Source: JAURDE01 sp965365285
Lineage (GTDB): Bacteria; Bdellovibrionota; Bacteriovoracia; Bacteriovoracales; Bacteriovoracaceae
DNA length: 48,533 bases
Direction of reading: 5' to 3'
NCBI GenBank assembly: GCA_965365285.1
Contig: CBDUBC010000010.1
Span: forward strand, 1-48,533
Below, in pieces: positions 32,847 through 43,069 of the stretch. The position numbers and the translations under genes were made by a program. The notes under the pieces were generated by a model, which searched no databases, was not told the origin of the DNA, and saw nothing but the letters and a program-made list of their open reading frames with translations. The stretch's first letter is position 1, and every line of letters begins with the position of its first letter.

Positions 32847-32883
32847 GACCAATAAATAGGTCTAACTACAAAGTTTTTGCCCA

Positions 32884-32898
32884 TTAGGGAATCCCTAA
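32884..32898. promoter_or_regulatory. 15-bp palindrome, likely operator
   Basis: TTAGGGA-A-TCCCTAA is a perfect two-fold repeat with one central base, 86 bases before the giant-adhesin start. The symmetry and position suit a dimeric transcription factor controlling one or both divergent genes. The factor is unknown. Confidence 0.5.
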
Positions 32899-32983
32899 CC
32901 CCTTAATCTCAAGAGTAACTGTAAGGATTCGAAAAATGATTGCTAGAATTTTATTTAACTGACTGAAAAGATAGGTCAAACTG

Positions 32984-35900
32984 ATGTTTTTGAGGGTCCA
33001 TTTTTCTATTCTCTTTTCTCTTATGCTCCTCCTCTGGAGTTCTTGTGTTCCTGTAGCTAATAAAACCGATACCAAGGCCAAAAATCTCTTTTTACAAGAA
33101 GTCCCTACCCCAATCATCACAAGCTTTTTCCCTAGTTCGGGAACTCAAAATGGAGGGACAACAATTCTCGTTAGTGGAGAGGAGTTTACTTCAGGAATGG
33201 AAGTTTCTATTGGTGGCCGAGTTTGTTCTGGCTTCTCCCTTCTTTCAAAAAATCAATTTACCTGTATTACACCTCCTCAGACACCGGGAAGCTACCCTCT
33301 TCGCATTATCAATAACTATGGGCAAACGAGTTTTTCCTCTTCCCCTTTTATTTATAATCAAAGCCCATCGATTACTTCTGTATCACCTATTGGAGGAATT
33401 CCAGCGGGTGGAAATACCCTAACTATTTTAGGTGCGGGTTTTCTCTCTGGAGTAAATGTCACCCTAGGTGGCGTGGCCTGTAATAATATTACTCTTGTCA
33501 ATTTTAATACTATCACTTGTGAACCAAATGGAGGCGCTGGTCTTGTTAATCTCGTCGTGACAAATCTCAATGGTGAATCAAGCACTTTAAACGATGCCTA
33601 TACCTATCGAAATCCTCCAGCCTATTTAAGCGTTTCCCCCACATTTGGTAAAGCGATAGGAGGTGAAGAGATCACAATCCTTGGTACAGATTTTATTAAT
33701 GGAGTAAGAGTTACCATTGGGGGAGCTGCCTGTGATGTGGGCAGTGTAAACCCTACACAGATTACCTGTACGACTTCGGCCGGAAGTAATGGCCTCAATG
33801 ATATTGTGATCACTAATCCAGATGACCAAACAGATACAGGGGTTGGTGCTTTCACCTATGTTGCTGCCCCACTCATAACAAGTCTAGACTTTACCTCTGG
33901 CTCTAAAGACGGTGGCGAAATGATCACAATTACTGGAGATTATTTTGATTCCGCTGCTCAGGTTGATATTGGTGGAACTGCCGCTACAGTAACTTTAGCG
34001 GCCACTAATACCATTTACTTTACGACCCCCAGTAAATTGGTAGGAAGTTATGATGTAAATGTTGAAAACCCTGATGGTCAAGTTGGATCTCTTCCGAGTG
34101 GTTTTACCTATAACTCGAGTACTGCTGTCGATCGATCTCCAACAGTAAGTTCAGTCAGCCCAGATGGTGGTGCACTCCTTGGTGGCGAGAGCGTACAAAT
34201 AACTGGTAGTGGATTTATAGACGGAGCAACAGTAACTTTTGGAGGAGTCGCTTGTACTCCAGTCGTTTTTAATAGTTCCACTCAGCTCACATGTACGGCC
34301 CCTGCTGGCGCTGGTGCCTCTGATGTAGTGGTAACAAACCCTAATACATTAAGCGGAACTTTAGTATCTGGTTATACCTTTAGAAACCCACCTTCCATTT
34401 TAGGCGTTGCCCCAATAGAGATTCCATCTTCTGGTGGTAATGAAATTACTATCTCAGGTGCCGATTTCTTAATTAATCCTTCTATTTTTATTAATGGAAA
34501 TCCTTGTCCCAATGTAACCTTTGATTCAAGTACTTCCATTCGATGTTTTCCCCCACCATCTACTGCTGGATTTGCCGATGTAGAGGTGAGAAATTATGAT
34601 GGGCAATTTGTTGTGGCCAATTCCCAATTTGAATACGTTGATGCTCCAACTATTACTTCCATTGCACCCTCTACAGATATAGTTGCTGGAGGTAATACAT
34701 TAACGGTCTTTGGGAATGGTTTTAGAAATGGATTAACGGCGAGCCTTGGTGGAGTCGATTGTCCTGTTGGATTTGTCAATCCTACAAGTTTTGACTGCTC
34801 CATTCCACCAGGTCCAGGACCGGTTACAGTCGACGTTTTAGTTACAAATCCAGACGGACAAAACGCAGTTCTGCTGAATGCTTTTCGATATCTCGGTCCT
34901 CCTATTGTCTCCTCCATCACTCCAGATGCGGGGACCCTACTTGGAGGAACTCTCGTTACCGTTACAGGATTAGGTTTTGAGGCGGGAGCAAGTATTCAAA
35001 TAGGTCCTAGTAACTGTACTAATATTAATATTATTGACTCCACGACCATTACTTGTCGGACACCGACAGGAGCTGGACCAAGTGATGTCACTGTAATAAA
35101 CCCTGATTTTCAAGCTGGTACTCTAGGGTCAGGCTATACCTTTCAGCCTGCGCCTAATATCACAAACATTAGTCCTAATTCAGGACCTAGCGCTGGTGGA
35201 ACAGTTGTCACTCTTTCTGGATCTAATTTTTTAAATGGAGCGACTGTAGATTTTGATGGCTCTCCTTGTACTGTTAGTTCGCTCACCTCAGTCAATATTA
35301 TTTGCTTAACAAGTGCTCATGCCGATGGTTTTGCCAATGTAACAGTAACTAATCTAGATGGACAGAGTCACACAAGAGTTAACTTTTTCAACTATATTCC
35401 TTCTCCCATGATTACTTCTATTACTCCAAGTTCAGGTTATGCCAGTGGGTCAACTGCAGTGACGATTGCGGGAAGTAATTTTGTAGATAATCCTGCAACG
35501 ACGATTACTATAAATGGAGTGACGTGTTCGACTCCTACAATAACTCCTACCAGTATTACTTGTACGACGGGGGCCTCCGCTCCAGGTGCTTATGACGTTT
35601 TAGTCACCAATCCGGACGGACAAATTGGTTCCCTTTCCGAAGGTTACACTTATTATGGTCCTCCTAATATTGGGGATGTAAATCCAGATGGTGGTGCGAT
35701 TGCTGGAGGAACCTATATTAGTATTACAGGAACCGATTTCCAACAAGGTGCAGTTGTTACGATCGGTGGAAATAATTGTGTCGTCGACTTGGTTTTAGGA
35801 GATAATCAGATTTTTTGTACTACTACAGAAAACGCTGGAGGAGCGGCGCTTGTAGGAGTGCTCGTTAATAATCCTGACGGACAATCGGATTCCTTAAATA

Positions 35901-38900
35901 ATGCTTTTGAATATAGGGCCGGACCAACCCTAACAAGTATCGCTCCTGATCACGGAATTAGTGGTGGTGGTGAATTGATTACACTCACCGGTACTAATTT
36001 TCTTACCGGTGCCTCAGTCGATATTGGAGGCTCTCCCTGTGCTAATGTTGTGGTAGTAGATGCCAATACTATAACCTGTACAACAACTCCTCGTGCTGCA
36101 GGTATCGTCGATGTTCAGATTTTTAATTTAGATTACCAAAACGCAACTCTTACTTCTAGTTTTACCTATAGAGGCTCTCCTGTTCTGACCAGCTTGACTC
36201 CTAGTGCTGGTGCTTTAGCAGGTGGAACAACTGTTACTCTCTCTGGTGCAAATTTTTATGGAGAGCTCAATTCTCTTGATTCTGATTCCAACCAATATTT
36301 TCATCTGGCCTTTGAGAATGATTTCACTGATGAGTTAGGTAATGAAGATGGGGCAGGTTCTGGCATAACGTTCTCAACGACCTCTCGAGTAGGTAACTAT
36401 TCCGCTGATTTTTCAGGAGCAACAGATACTAAAATCACTTCTCCTTTTGATCTCTCGACTCATACAGAAGATATTAGTTTCTCTTTTTGGATCAAATCAG
36501 ACGGAAGCTGGTTAGGAGATGGTACTAGTAATGCCTCGGGGGTAGGACTTGCTTCCCTTTTATCCACTACGAATGACACTCTTAACGTAGGACTTGATCC
36601 TTCGGCTGGGCGGTTAGATGTAAGGGTTAGTGGTGTTGGAAACTTTTTAGGAAGTACAAACTTAATTGATAATAATTGGCACCATATTGTTCTCACTCTT
36701 GGAAAGACTAATCCTTCTTCTTTAAAAATCTATGTCGATGGAGTACTGGAGTCTAACCTAGATCACACGACGGCATGGAATTTTTCTGCTTCTGACTTTC
36801 TATGGGTTGGAGATAGTGCTGATACGTTCTGGGAAGAGTTTAAAGGTCAAATCGATAATCTCCGCTATTTTAATAGAATTCTTCTTCCTTATGAGGTTAA
36901 GGAGCTTTTTTATAAAGATCCTTATAATTATATTGGAGTTGAAATTGGGGATGTGATCTGTGATGTAACTGGAGCTCCAACGAGTTCAAGTATTGAATGT
37001 ATCACGAGGGCCAATCTCGAGGGCCTTTATACCGCTAAAGTTATTAATCCTGATGGACAAACGGCCACTAAGGCCAGTGCTTTTACCTACCAGCAAGGTC
37101 CAACAATTACAAGCGTGGCACCTGAGGGTGGAAACCCCATTGGAGGCACACTTATTACGGTAACAGGTACCTTTTTTAGACCAGGAGCAACTCTTACCAT
37201 TGGAGGCGTGGCCTGTTCAAATTTTACTTATGTTAATGGTACGACTCTTACCTGTGTTACTCCTGCTGGAACTTTAGGAGACGTTGATCTAGTCGTTACT
37301 AATACTGATGGGCAGGTTTTTACTTTTGCGAATGGATTTACCTATCAAGAGTCCCCGGCCATTGCCTCCATCTCCCCTTCAAGTGGAAAGATCACTGGTG
37401 GAGATACCGTCGTCATTACCGGAAGTGATTTTAGAGCGGGCGCTACCGTTCAAATTGGCGGTGTAGATTGCACCAATCTTACTGTTGATTCACTTACACA
37501 AATTACCTGTGATACAGGGGCCGTCAGTGAAGGAATCTATAATGTAACTGTTACCAATACGGATAATCAAGTAGGAAGTCTTCTTTCTGGTTTTATCTTT
37601 AAAGGACCTCCCATTATAACGTCTATCTCTCCTGTTTCCGGTGCTCTGAATGGAGGCACGAATATTAATATTTCTGGATCTAATTTTGAAAGTGGAATTA
37701 CAGGAAGCGTAGGGGGCAATCCTTGTAGTCCACTAACCTATGTTGATGGAAGTAATCTTATTTGTACAACAACTGGTCCAGGCTCTGGGACAGTTAGTCT
37801 TGCTCTAACGAATCCTGATACCCAGGTGGGTACTCTAGCGAACTCCTATACCTATAGAGCGGCACCGACCTTTACCTCGATCAATCCTAATGCTGGAAAT
37901 CCAGCAGGTGGAACGACCGTTACAATTTTAGGAACTAACTTTTTTACTGGCGTTGCTGTTAATATTGGTGGACAACCTTGTACTAATGTAACTCTTCTTA
38001 ATTCAGGAACGATCACTTGTGATACTCCTGCTCTCTCTTTAGGTACAGCAACTGTAACTGTTTATAATAATGACTTCCAAAGTGTTTCTACCGCTTCGGC
38101 CTATACCTATCAAGATGCTCCAACTCTTACATCCCTTGTGGCCCTGAGTGGAGTTTCAAAAGGTCCACTTGCTGGAGGGACCATTCTCACCCTTACGGGA
38201 ACTGATTTTCTATCGGGTGCAGTCGTAAGCCTAGGAGGTAGCCCTTGTTCGATCTCAGCGCTTTCTAGTACCTCAATTACTTGTACCACCTCGGCCCATG
38301 GAGCTGGTCTTGTAGATGCGGTTATCACTAATGTTGATAACCAAAGTTTTACACTCTCCGATGCTTATGAATATAAAGCTGCTCCGACAATTACAGGAGT
38401 AGTGCCTCCTGCAGGAAGTCTTAGTGGAGGAACAACCATCACTCTAACCGGTACCGGTTTTGATAATGTCTCTGATGTGGAAGTTGATGGAAATCCTTGT
38501 ACTTCTTTTAGTCAAATCAGTTCTACTTCTCTTACTTGCGTTACTCCGGCCCATGCAGCTGGGATTGTGGGAATAACTGTTACTAATATTGATGATCAGC
38601 AAGTTACTCTTAATAATGCCTACACTTATCAAAGTGGGCCTACTCTCAGTTCTGTAAGTCCTGATTTTGGAAGTAGCACTGGTACAACCGCTATTACATT
38701 AACCGGAACTCAATTTACCGTAGGGGCCAGTGTTCTGGTAGGAACTCTTCCTTGTGGGTCTGTTACAGTTGTCTCTGGAACTAATATTACTTGTATTGCC
38801 CCTGCTCAAGCAGAGGGGAGTTATGACATTACGGTCACCAATCCTGATAATCAGTCCACAACCCTTTCATCAGCTTTCGACTATTTTGATCCACCAACGA

Positions 38901-41900
38901 TCACAAGTGTTTCACCTACGAGTGGACCTTTTGGCGGAGGAGACTCTGTTACTCTAACAGGAACTTCCTTTAGAGCAGGAGCGCTTGTCTCCTTTTCAGG
39001 GTCGATCTGTTCCATAACAGCATTAACAAGTACAAGTATCACCTGTACGACAGGAGCAAGTGCTCCGGGAATAGTGGACGTCACAATATCAAATACTGAT
39101 GGTCAAAGTTTTACTCTAAATAATGGATACCTTTATAATCCGGCACCTAACATTACGAGCATAAGTCCTAGTTTTGGAAGTGATTCAGCAGGAGAGACAG
39201 TTTTTATAACAGGGTCCGATTTTTACTCAGGAGTTAGTGTCACCATTGGAAGTAATCCTTGTACCAATGTGAATCTATCAGGCACAACGAGTATCTCTTG
39301 TATCACTTCTGCAACTTCAGCAGGTCTTTACAGTGTTATAGTAACCAATGCTGATGGGCAATCCGCAGCACTTCCTGATTCTTATCGCTTCGTTGGTCAA
39401 CCTATTATAACCAGTGTCACTCCCTCGCAAATTAATCCTAGCGGAGGCACAACTCTTACCATTAATGGAAGTCAATTCCTTAATGGCGCCGTTGTTCAGA
39501 TTGCAGGCCTTAATTGCACAGGGGTGACCGTAATCAGTGAAAGTGAATTGACATGTACCGCTCCGGCCGTAGGTGCTGGAACTTATGATATTCAAATCGC
39601 CAATATCGATGGACAAGCTAGTATTTTTTCTTCACTTACTTATGCAGATGGCCCTACTCTTTCGAGCATCACACCAACGAAAGGTCCTCTAAATGGCGGT
39701 ACGACAATTACCCTTTCAGGAGCTAATTTTGAGTCCACATCTACTGTAACCGTGGGTGGTAATGCCTGTACAGGAGTCATCTACGTTTCTCCAACAACGC
39801 TTACCTGTACCACTCCTATAAATTTTAGCGAGGGCACCTATGATGTCGTCGTTACAAACCCTGATGGTCAAACGAGTACCTTAAGTAGTGCTTTCACTTA
39901 TCAGGCCGCACCAACCTTAACAAGTATCTCTCCTAATGCTGGAGCGATAGGTGGTGGTAGCACCATTACCGTTACAGGTACGGGATTTTTTCCAGGACTT
40001 AGCTTTAGTATTTCTGGTTATGGGTGTATTAATATTCGAAATGTCACATCAACAAGTTTTGATTGCGATACTATTGCCGCTCCTGCAGGAACCTATAGTG
40101 CAACTCTCACAAATGATGATGGTCAGACGGTCACTCTTTCCAATAGCTTTACCTACCAATCCGCTCCAAGCGTTCTTTCCTTAAGTGTTACAGAAGGGCT
40201 TGCAAGTGGTGGAACAGCTGTGACAATTAACGGTACTAACTTTATTAATACAGCTCCTTTAAACGTTACTTTTGGTGGAGTTGCTTGTACTGGAATTACA
40301 TGGGTCAGCTCTATCCGAATTGATTGTACAACTGCTGCTGCAGCGGCCGGTGTGGTCGATGTTGTGGTCACTAATTACGATAATCAATCAGGCACCTTAT
40401 CAAACGGATTTACTTATAGAGGTCCACCTGTACTCTCAAGTGTTACTCCATCAGGAGGGGCGCTTGCCGGTGGAACAACTATTACTCTAAATGGTACAGG
40501 CTTTTATGCTGGTCTGACAGTCAACGTAGGGGGAAGTGCATGTACCTCTGTTAATGTTCTAAGTGATATTGAAGCCACATGTGTCACCCCTGCCAATCCA
40601 GCAGGGACAGCTGATCTTTTTCTTTCAAATCTAGATGGACAAACTTCACTTTTAACAAATGGATATCTTTATGCTGAAGCTCCAGTTTTATCTAGTATAT
40701 CTCCAAATTCAGGGACAACGGCGGGTGGTAATTCTGTGACTATTACAGGAAGCTTTTTTACATCCACTCCTGAAGTACGTTTTGCTGGACTTGATTGCAA
40801 CAATATTGTTTTTATCGATGCCAATACACTAACCTGTGATACTCCTGCGCACCCAACTGGTTTCGTAACCGTTGAGGTAGAAAATGGGGATCAACAAGTT
40901 GATTCATTAACCTTTGCCTATAATTATTTAGCAGATCCCATTCTTAGTTCGATCTCACCAAATGCGGGAACTACTCTTGGCTCTACCGCCGTCACTATTT
41001 CTGGGACTGGCTTTTTACCAGGAGATACCATCACGATTGGTGGCGTGAGCTGCTCTTCTTTAACGGTCGTCAACGATTCAACGATTACTTGTACTACAGG
41101 AGTTAATACCGAAGGGATCGTTGATGTCGTCCTTAATAGGGCCTCAAATGGTCAAAGCGCTACACTTACCTCGGGATATACCTACCAGGGTCCTCCCACT
41201 CTCTCAAGCATTTCGCCGATAGGTGGAAATATTATTGGCGGAAATACAGTCACCATTACAGGGACTAACTTTGTGGTGGGTTTAAGCATAAGTATTGATG
41301 GAAGTAATTGTCCAAATGTGAATTATATTTCCGATACTCAAGTCACGTGTACTCCACTCTCTCACAGTCCTGGTACAGTTGATGTTGTTCTAACAAACCC
41401 TGATCTTCAATTCGACACTTTAGTAGGTGCTTATACCTATTCCAATGCTCCAACTTTTTCTACATTGACAACCCCCTCTGGTGAGCAAGCTGGCGCTCTA
41501 GCTGGTGGTACAAGCATCACGATTACAGGAACTAATTTTGTAACGACAGGTACAACAACTGTTGATTTTGGAGGAAGCTCATGTGCCTCTGTTAATGTGG
41601 CCAGTACAACTTCTATCACCTGTACCACAACTGCTCATACGGCAGGAACTGTGAACGTGACTATTACCAATCCAGATGGACAATCTATCGTGGCCAGTAA
41701 TGCCTATACCTACCAAGAGGCACCCACCATTACGTCAATTTCTCCGACAAATGGAACTATTGGTAATACTTTAAGTATCAATGGAAACTTTTTTCTTTCA
41801 GGTCAAACCGTTACTATTAATGCAGTTAACTGTCCTATTGTCACCGAATCCACCACAATTCTCACATGTACGGTGCCAGCTAATGCTATTGGTAGTTATA

Positions 41901-43069
41901 ATGTAGTCGTCACCAATCCTGATGATCAATTGGATACCTATAGTAGCTTTACCTATAATCCCGCTCCTACAATTTCTGGACTCGATGTCACAACGGGACC
42001 AGAGGGAGGTGGAACAAGTGTTGTCATTACCGGAACAGGTTTTATTTCTGGTCTTGCCGTTTCTGTTGGGGCGTCAGGATGTAGTAATATCACTTATACT
42101 GATCCAACTTCCGTAACTTGTGTGACAGCATCAGGAACGCCGGGTGCTCAAACAGTGACTCTTACCAATCCAGATGGACAACAAGACACATTTGCTTCCT
42201 TTACTTATATTGCCGCCCCAGATGTTATCAGCTTCACTCCTAATGCGGGTTATTCTGGTTTCACAAGATCGGTAAATATTAGTGGAGCAAATTTTGTGGC
42301 AACACCTACGGTTACTATAGGAGCTACTCCCTGTGTCTCTCTCTCCTTCATCGATGCCAATAACCTCAACTGTACCGTTCCTGCTTTAAGTGAGGGAAGC
42401 TACACTGCCACCGTCACAAACCCAGACGGACAAATTGGAACACTGGCCAATGCCTTTACCTATGTCAACGCTCCCGATGTTACCGCTGTATCTCCAACCT
42501 CTGGCTCCCTTAATGGTGGTGGAACTCTTAGTGTGTCTGGGACAGATTTTAATGTATCCAGCGTGACTATAAACGGAGTCTCTTGTCCGGTTCAAACATC
42601 AAGTTCAACGCTTATCACTTGTACGATTCCAGCGCAGGTTGCAGGAACCTATGACGTGGTTGTTACGAATGTGGATACACAATCAGATACATTATCTTCT
42701 TCTTATACATACGTCTCCACTGCTCAACTTGAATGGGTTGTGGGTGGAGCTAGCCCTACTCCACCAAATCCAGATGATTATGGATCCACGACAACGAATA
42801 TTACTCATACCTATACTCTTACGAACTCAGGGGATGTGACCAGTTCTGCAATTAGTATTAATACCATCGCAGGTACTCCGGCGGCTTGGGTAATAGGAAC
42901 CGACACCTGTTCAGGTGGTGGAAATGAACTGGCCTCGATGGCCTCTTGTACTGTTCAAATGACCTTTTTAGGAGGAAGTCTTCCTACTGGTTCTTATAAT
43001 ACCGTTTTAAGAGCAAATGCAACTACAGGTGGAAGTACCGATAATCTACTGCAAGGGAATGTACCATGA
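32984..43069 (+). CDS. Giant IPT/TIG-repeat surface lipoprotein with inserted LamG domain
   Basis: A 3361-residue surface protein, probably an adhesin. A lipoprotein-type signal ends LLLWSSC (Cys21; Trp at -3 is unusual). I count 35 IPT/TIG immunoglobulin-like repeats of about 84 residues from Pro43 on, each running PxITSISPxxG, GGTxVTITGTxF, IGGxxC, TxITCxTP, VTNPDGQ, FTY. In 34 of 35, two cysteines about 20 residues apart are kept, suggesting one disulfide per repeat. Repeat 13 is split by a LamG-type domain (about 1096-1311). The last 115 residues form a different beta domain resembling ASH/Hydin or choice-of-anchor domains. An extended chain of this length would reach on the order of 100 nm. 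The next gene overlaps as ATGA. Confidence 0.9.
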   Translation: MFLRVHFSILFSLMLLLWSSCVPVANKTDTKAKNLFLQEVPTPIITSFFPSSGTQNGGTTILVSGEEFTSGMEVSIGGRVCSGFSLLSKNQFTCITPPQTPGSYPLRIINNYGQTSFSSSPFIYNQSPSITSVSPIGGIPAGGNTLTILGAGFLSGVNVTLGGVACNNITLVNFNTITCEPNGGAGLVNLVVTNLNGESSTLNDAYTYRNPPAYLSVSPTFGKAIGGEEITILGTDFINGVRVTIGGAACDVGSVNPTQITCTTSAGSNGLNDIVITNPDDQTDTGVGAFTYVAAPLITSLDFTSGSKDGGEMITITGDYFDSAAQVDIGGTAATVTLAATNTIYFTTPSKLVGSYDVNVENPDGQVGSLPSGFTYNSSTAVDRSPTVSSVSPDGGALLGGESVQITGSGFIDGATVTFGGVACTPVVFNSSTQLTCTAPAGAGASDVVVTNPNTLSGTLVSGYTFRNPPSILGVAPIEIPSSGGNEITISGADFLINPSIFINGNPCPNVTFDSSTSIRCFPPPSTAGFADVEVRNYDGQFVVANSQFEYVDAPTITSIAPSTDIVAGGNTLTVFGNGFRNGLTASLGGVDCPVGFVNPTSFDCSIPPGPGPVTVDVLVTNPDGQNAVLLNAFRYLGPPIVSSITPDAGTLLGGTLVTVTGLGFEAGASIQIGPSNCTNINIIDSTTITCRTPTGAGPSDVTVINPDFQAGTLGSGYTFQPAPNITNISPNSGPSAGGTVVTLSGSNFLNGATVDFDGSPCTVSSLTSVNIICLTSAHADGFANVTVTNLDGQSHTRVNFFNYIPSPMITSITPSSGYASGSTAVTIAGSNFVDNPATTITINGVTCSTPTITPTSITCTTGASAPGAYDVLVTNPDGQIGSLSEGYTYYGPPNIGDVNPDGGAIAGGTYISITGTDFQQGAVVTIGGNNCVVDLVLGDNQIFCTTTENAGGAALVGVLVNNPDGQSDSLNNAFEYRAGPTLTSIAPDHGISGGGELITLTGTNFLTGASVDIGGSPCANVVVVDANTITCTTTPRAAGIVDVQIFNLDYQNATLTSSFTYRGSPVLTSLTPSAGALAGGTTVTLSGANFYGELNSLDSDSNQYFHLAFENDFTDELGNEDGAGSGITFSTTSRVGNYSADFSGATDTKITSPFDLSTHTEDISFSFWIKSDGSWLGDGTSNASGVGLASLLSTTNDTLNVGLDPSAGRLDVRVSGVGNFLGSTNLIDNNWHHIVLTLGKTNPSSLKIYVDGVLESNLDHTTAWNFSASDFLWVGDSADTFWEEFKGQIDNLRYFNRILLPYEVKELFYKDPYNYIGVEIGDVICDVTGAPTSSSIECITRANLEGLYTAKVINPDGQTATKASAFTYQQGPTITSVAPEGGNPIGGTLITVTGTFFRPGATLTIGGVACSNFTYVNGTTLTCVTPAGTLGDVDLVVTNTDGQVFTFANGFTYQESPAIASISPSSGKITGGDTVVITGSDFRAGATVQIGGVDCTNLTVDSLTQITCDTGAVSEGIYNVTVTNTDNQVGSLLSGFIFKGPPIITSISPVSGALNGGTNINISGSNFESGITGSVGGNPCSPLTYVDGSNLICTTTGPGSGTVSLALTNPDTQVGTLANSYTYRAAPTFTSINPNAGNPAGGTTVTILGTNFFTGVAVNIGGQPCTNVTLLNSGTITCDTPALSLGTATVTVYNNDFQSVSTASAYTYQDAPTLTSLVALSGVSKGPLAGGTILTLTGTDFLSGAVVSLGGSPCSISALSSTSITCTTSAHGAGLVDAVITNVDNQSFTLSDAYEYKAAPTITGVVPPAGSLSGGTTITLTGTGFDNVSDVEVDGNPCTSFSQISSTSLTCVTPAHAAGIVGITVTNIDDQQVTLNNAYTYQSGPTLSSVSPDFGSSTGTTAITLTGTQFTVGASVLVGTLPCGSVTVVSGTNITCIAPAQAEGSYDITVTNPDNQSTTLSSAFDYFDPPTITSVSPTSGPFGGGDSVTLTGTSFRAGALVSFSGSICSITALTSTSITCTTGASAPGIVDVTISNTDGQSFTLNNGYLYNPAPNITSISPSFGSDSAGETVFITGSDFYSGVSVTIGSNPCTNVNLSGTTSISCITSATSAGLYSVIVTNADGQSAALPDSYRFVGQPIITSVTPSQINPSGGTTLTINGSQFLNGAVVQIAGLNCTGVTVISESELTCTAPAVGAGTYDIQIANIDGQASIFSSLTYADGPTLSSITPTKGPLNGGTTITLSGANFESTSTVTVGGNACTGVIYVSPTTLTCTTPINFSEGTYDVVVTNPDGQTSTLSSAFTYQAAPTLTSISPNAGAIGGGSTITVTGTGFFPGLSFSISGYGCINIRNVTSTSFDCDTIAAPAGTYSATLTNDDGQTVTLSNSFTYQSAPSVLSLSVTEGLASGGTAVTINGTNFINTAPLNVTFGGVACTGITWVSSIRIDCTTAAAAAGVVDVVVTNYDNQSGTLSNGFTYRGPPVLSSVTPSGGALAGGTTITLNGTGFYAGLTVNVGGSACTSVNVLSDIEATCVTPANPAGTADLFLSNLDGQTSLLTNGYLYAEAPVLSSISPNSGTTAGGNSVTITGSFFTSTPEVRFAGLDCNNIVFIDANTLTCDTPAHPTGFVTVEVENGDQQVDSLTFAYNYLADPILSSISPNAGTTLGSTAVTISGTGFLPGDTITIGGVSCSSLTVVNDSTITCTTGVNTEGIVDVVLNRASNGQSATLTSGYTYQGPPTLSSISPIGGNIIGGNTVTITGTNFVVGLSISIDGSNCPNVNYISDTQVTCTPLSHSPGTVDVVLTNPDLQFDTLVGAYTYSNAPTFSTLTTPSGEQAGALAGGTSITITGTNFVTTGTTTVDFGGSSCASVNVASTTSITCTTTAHTAGTVNVTITNPDGQSIVASNAYTYQEAPTITSISPTNGTIGNTLSINGNFFLSGQTVTINAVNCPIVTESTTILTCTVPANAIGSYNVVVTNPDDQLDTYSSFTYNPAPTISGLDVTTGPEGGGTSVVITGTGFISGLAVSVGASGCSNITYTDPTSVTCVTASGTPGAQTVTLTNPDGQQDTFASFTYIAAPDVISFTPNAGYSGFTRSVNISGANFVATPTVTIGATPCVSLSFIDANNLNCTVPALSEGSYTATVTNPDGQIGTLANAFTYVNAPDVTAVSPTSGSLNGGGTLSVSGTDFNVSSVTINGVSCPVQTSSSTLITCTIPAQVAGTYDVVVTNVDTQSDTLSSSYTYVSTAQLEWVVGGASPTPPNPDDYGSTTTNITHTYTLTNSGDVTSSAISINTIAGTPAAWVIGTDTCSGGGNELASMASCTVQMTFLGGSLPTGSYNTVLRANATTGGSTDNLLQGNVP
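33110..36252 (+). repeat. IPT/TIG repeats 1-12 and first part of repeat 13
   Basis: Twelve complete protein-level tandem repeats plus the opening strands of repeat 13. They are diverged at the DNA level, so this is an old expansion. Repeat 4 (33869-34138) alone lacks both conserved cysteines. Confidence 0.85.
36270..36915 (+). other. LamG/concanavalin-like domain inserted in IPT repeat 13
   Basis: About 215 residues with a LamG-type pattern: YFHLAFENDFTDELGN, a stretch ending ISFSFWIKSDGSW, NNWHHIVLTLGK, LKIYVDGVL, GQIDNLRYFNRIL and PYEVKELF. It interrupts the IPT fold after GANFYG, and the IPT sequence resumes at VEIGDVICDV. Domains of this class often bind carbohydrate or protein ligands. 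Confidence 0.8.
36937..42718 (+). repeat. Remainder of repeat 13 and IPT/TIG repeats 14-35
   Basis: Twenty-two further repeats, all with the paired cysteines. Repeats 18 and 31 have short insertions between the SP-turn and the GG turn (VSKGPLAGG, EQAGALAGG), and repeat 32 is shortened there. Confidence 0.85.

Noticed and set aside
34594..34920. Minus-strand open frame of 108 codons inside the giant adhesin gene
   Set aside because: Several such frames occur in the repeat gene because of its Gly/Thr/Pro codon use; none has a ribosome site.
33110..42718. CRISPR-like or DNA tandem repeats
   Set aside because: The repeats are of protein type, about 252 bases each, strongly diverged at DNA level and in one continuous reading frame.
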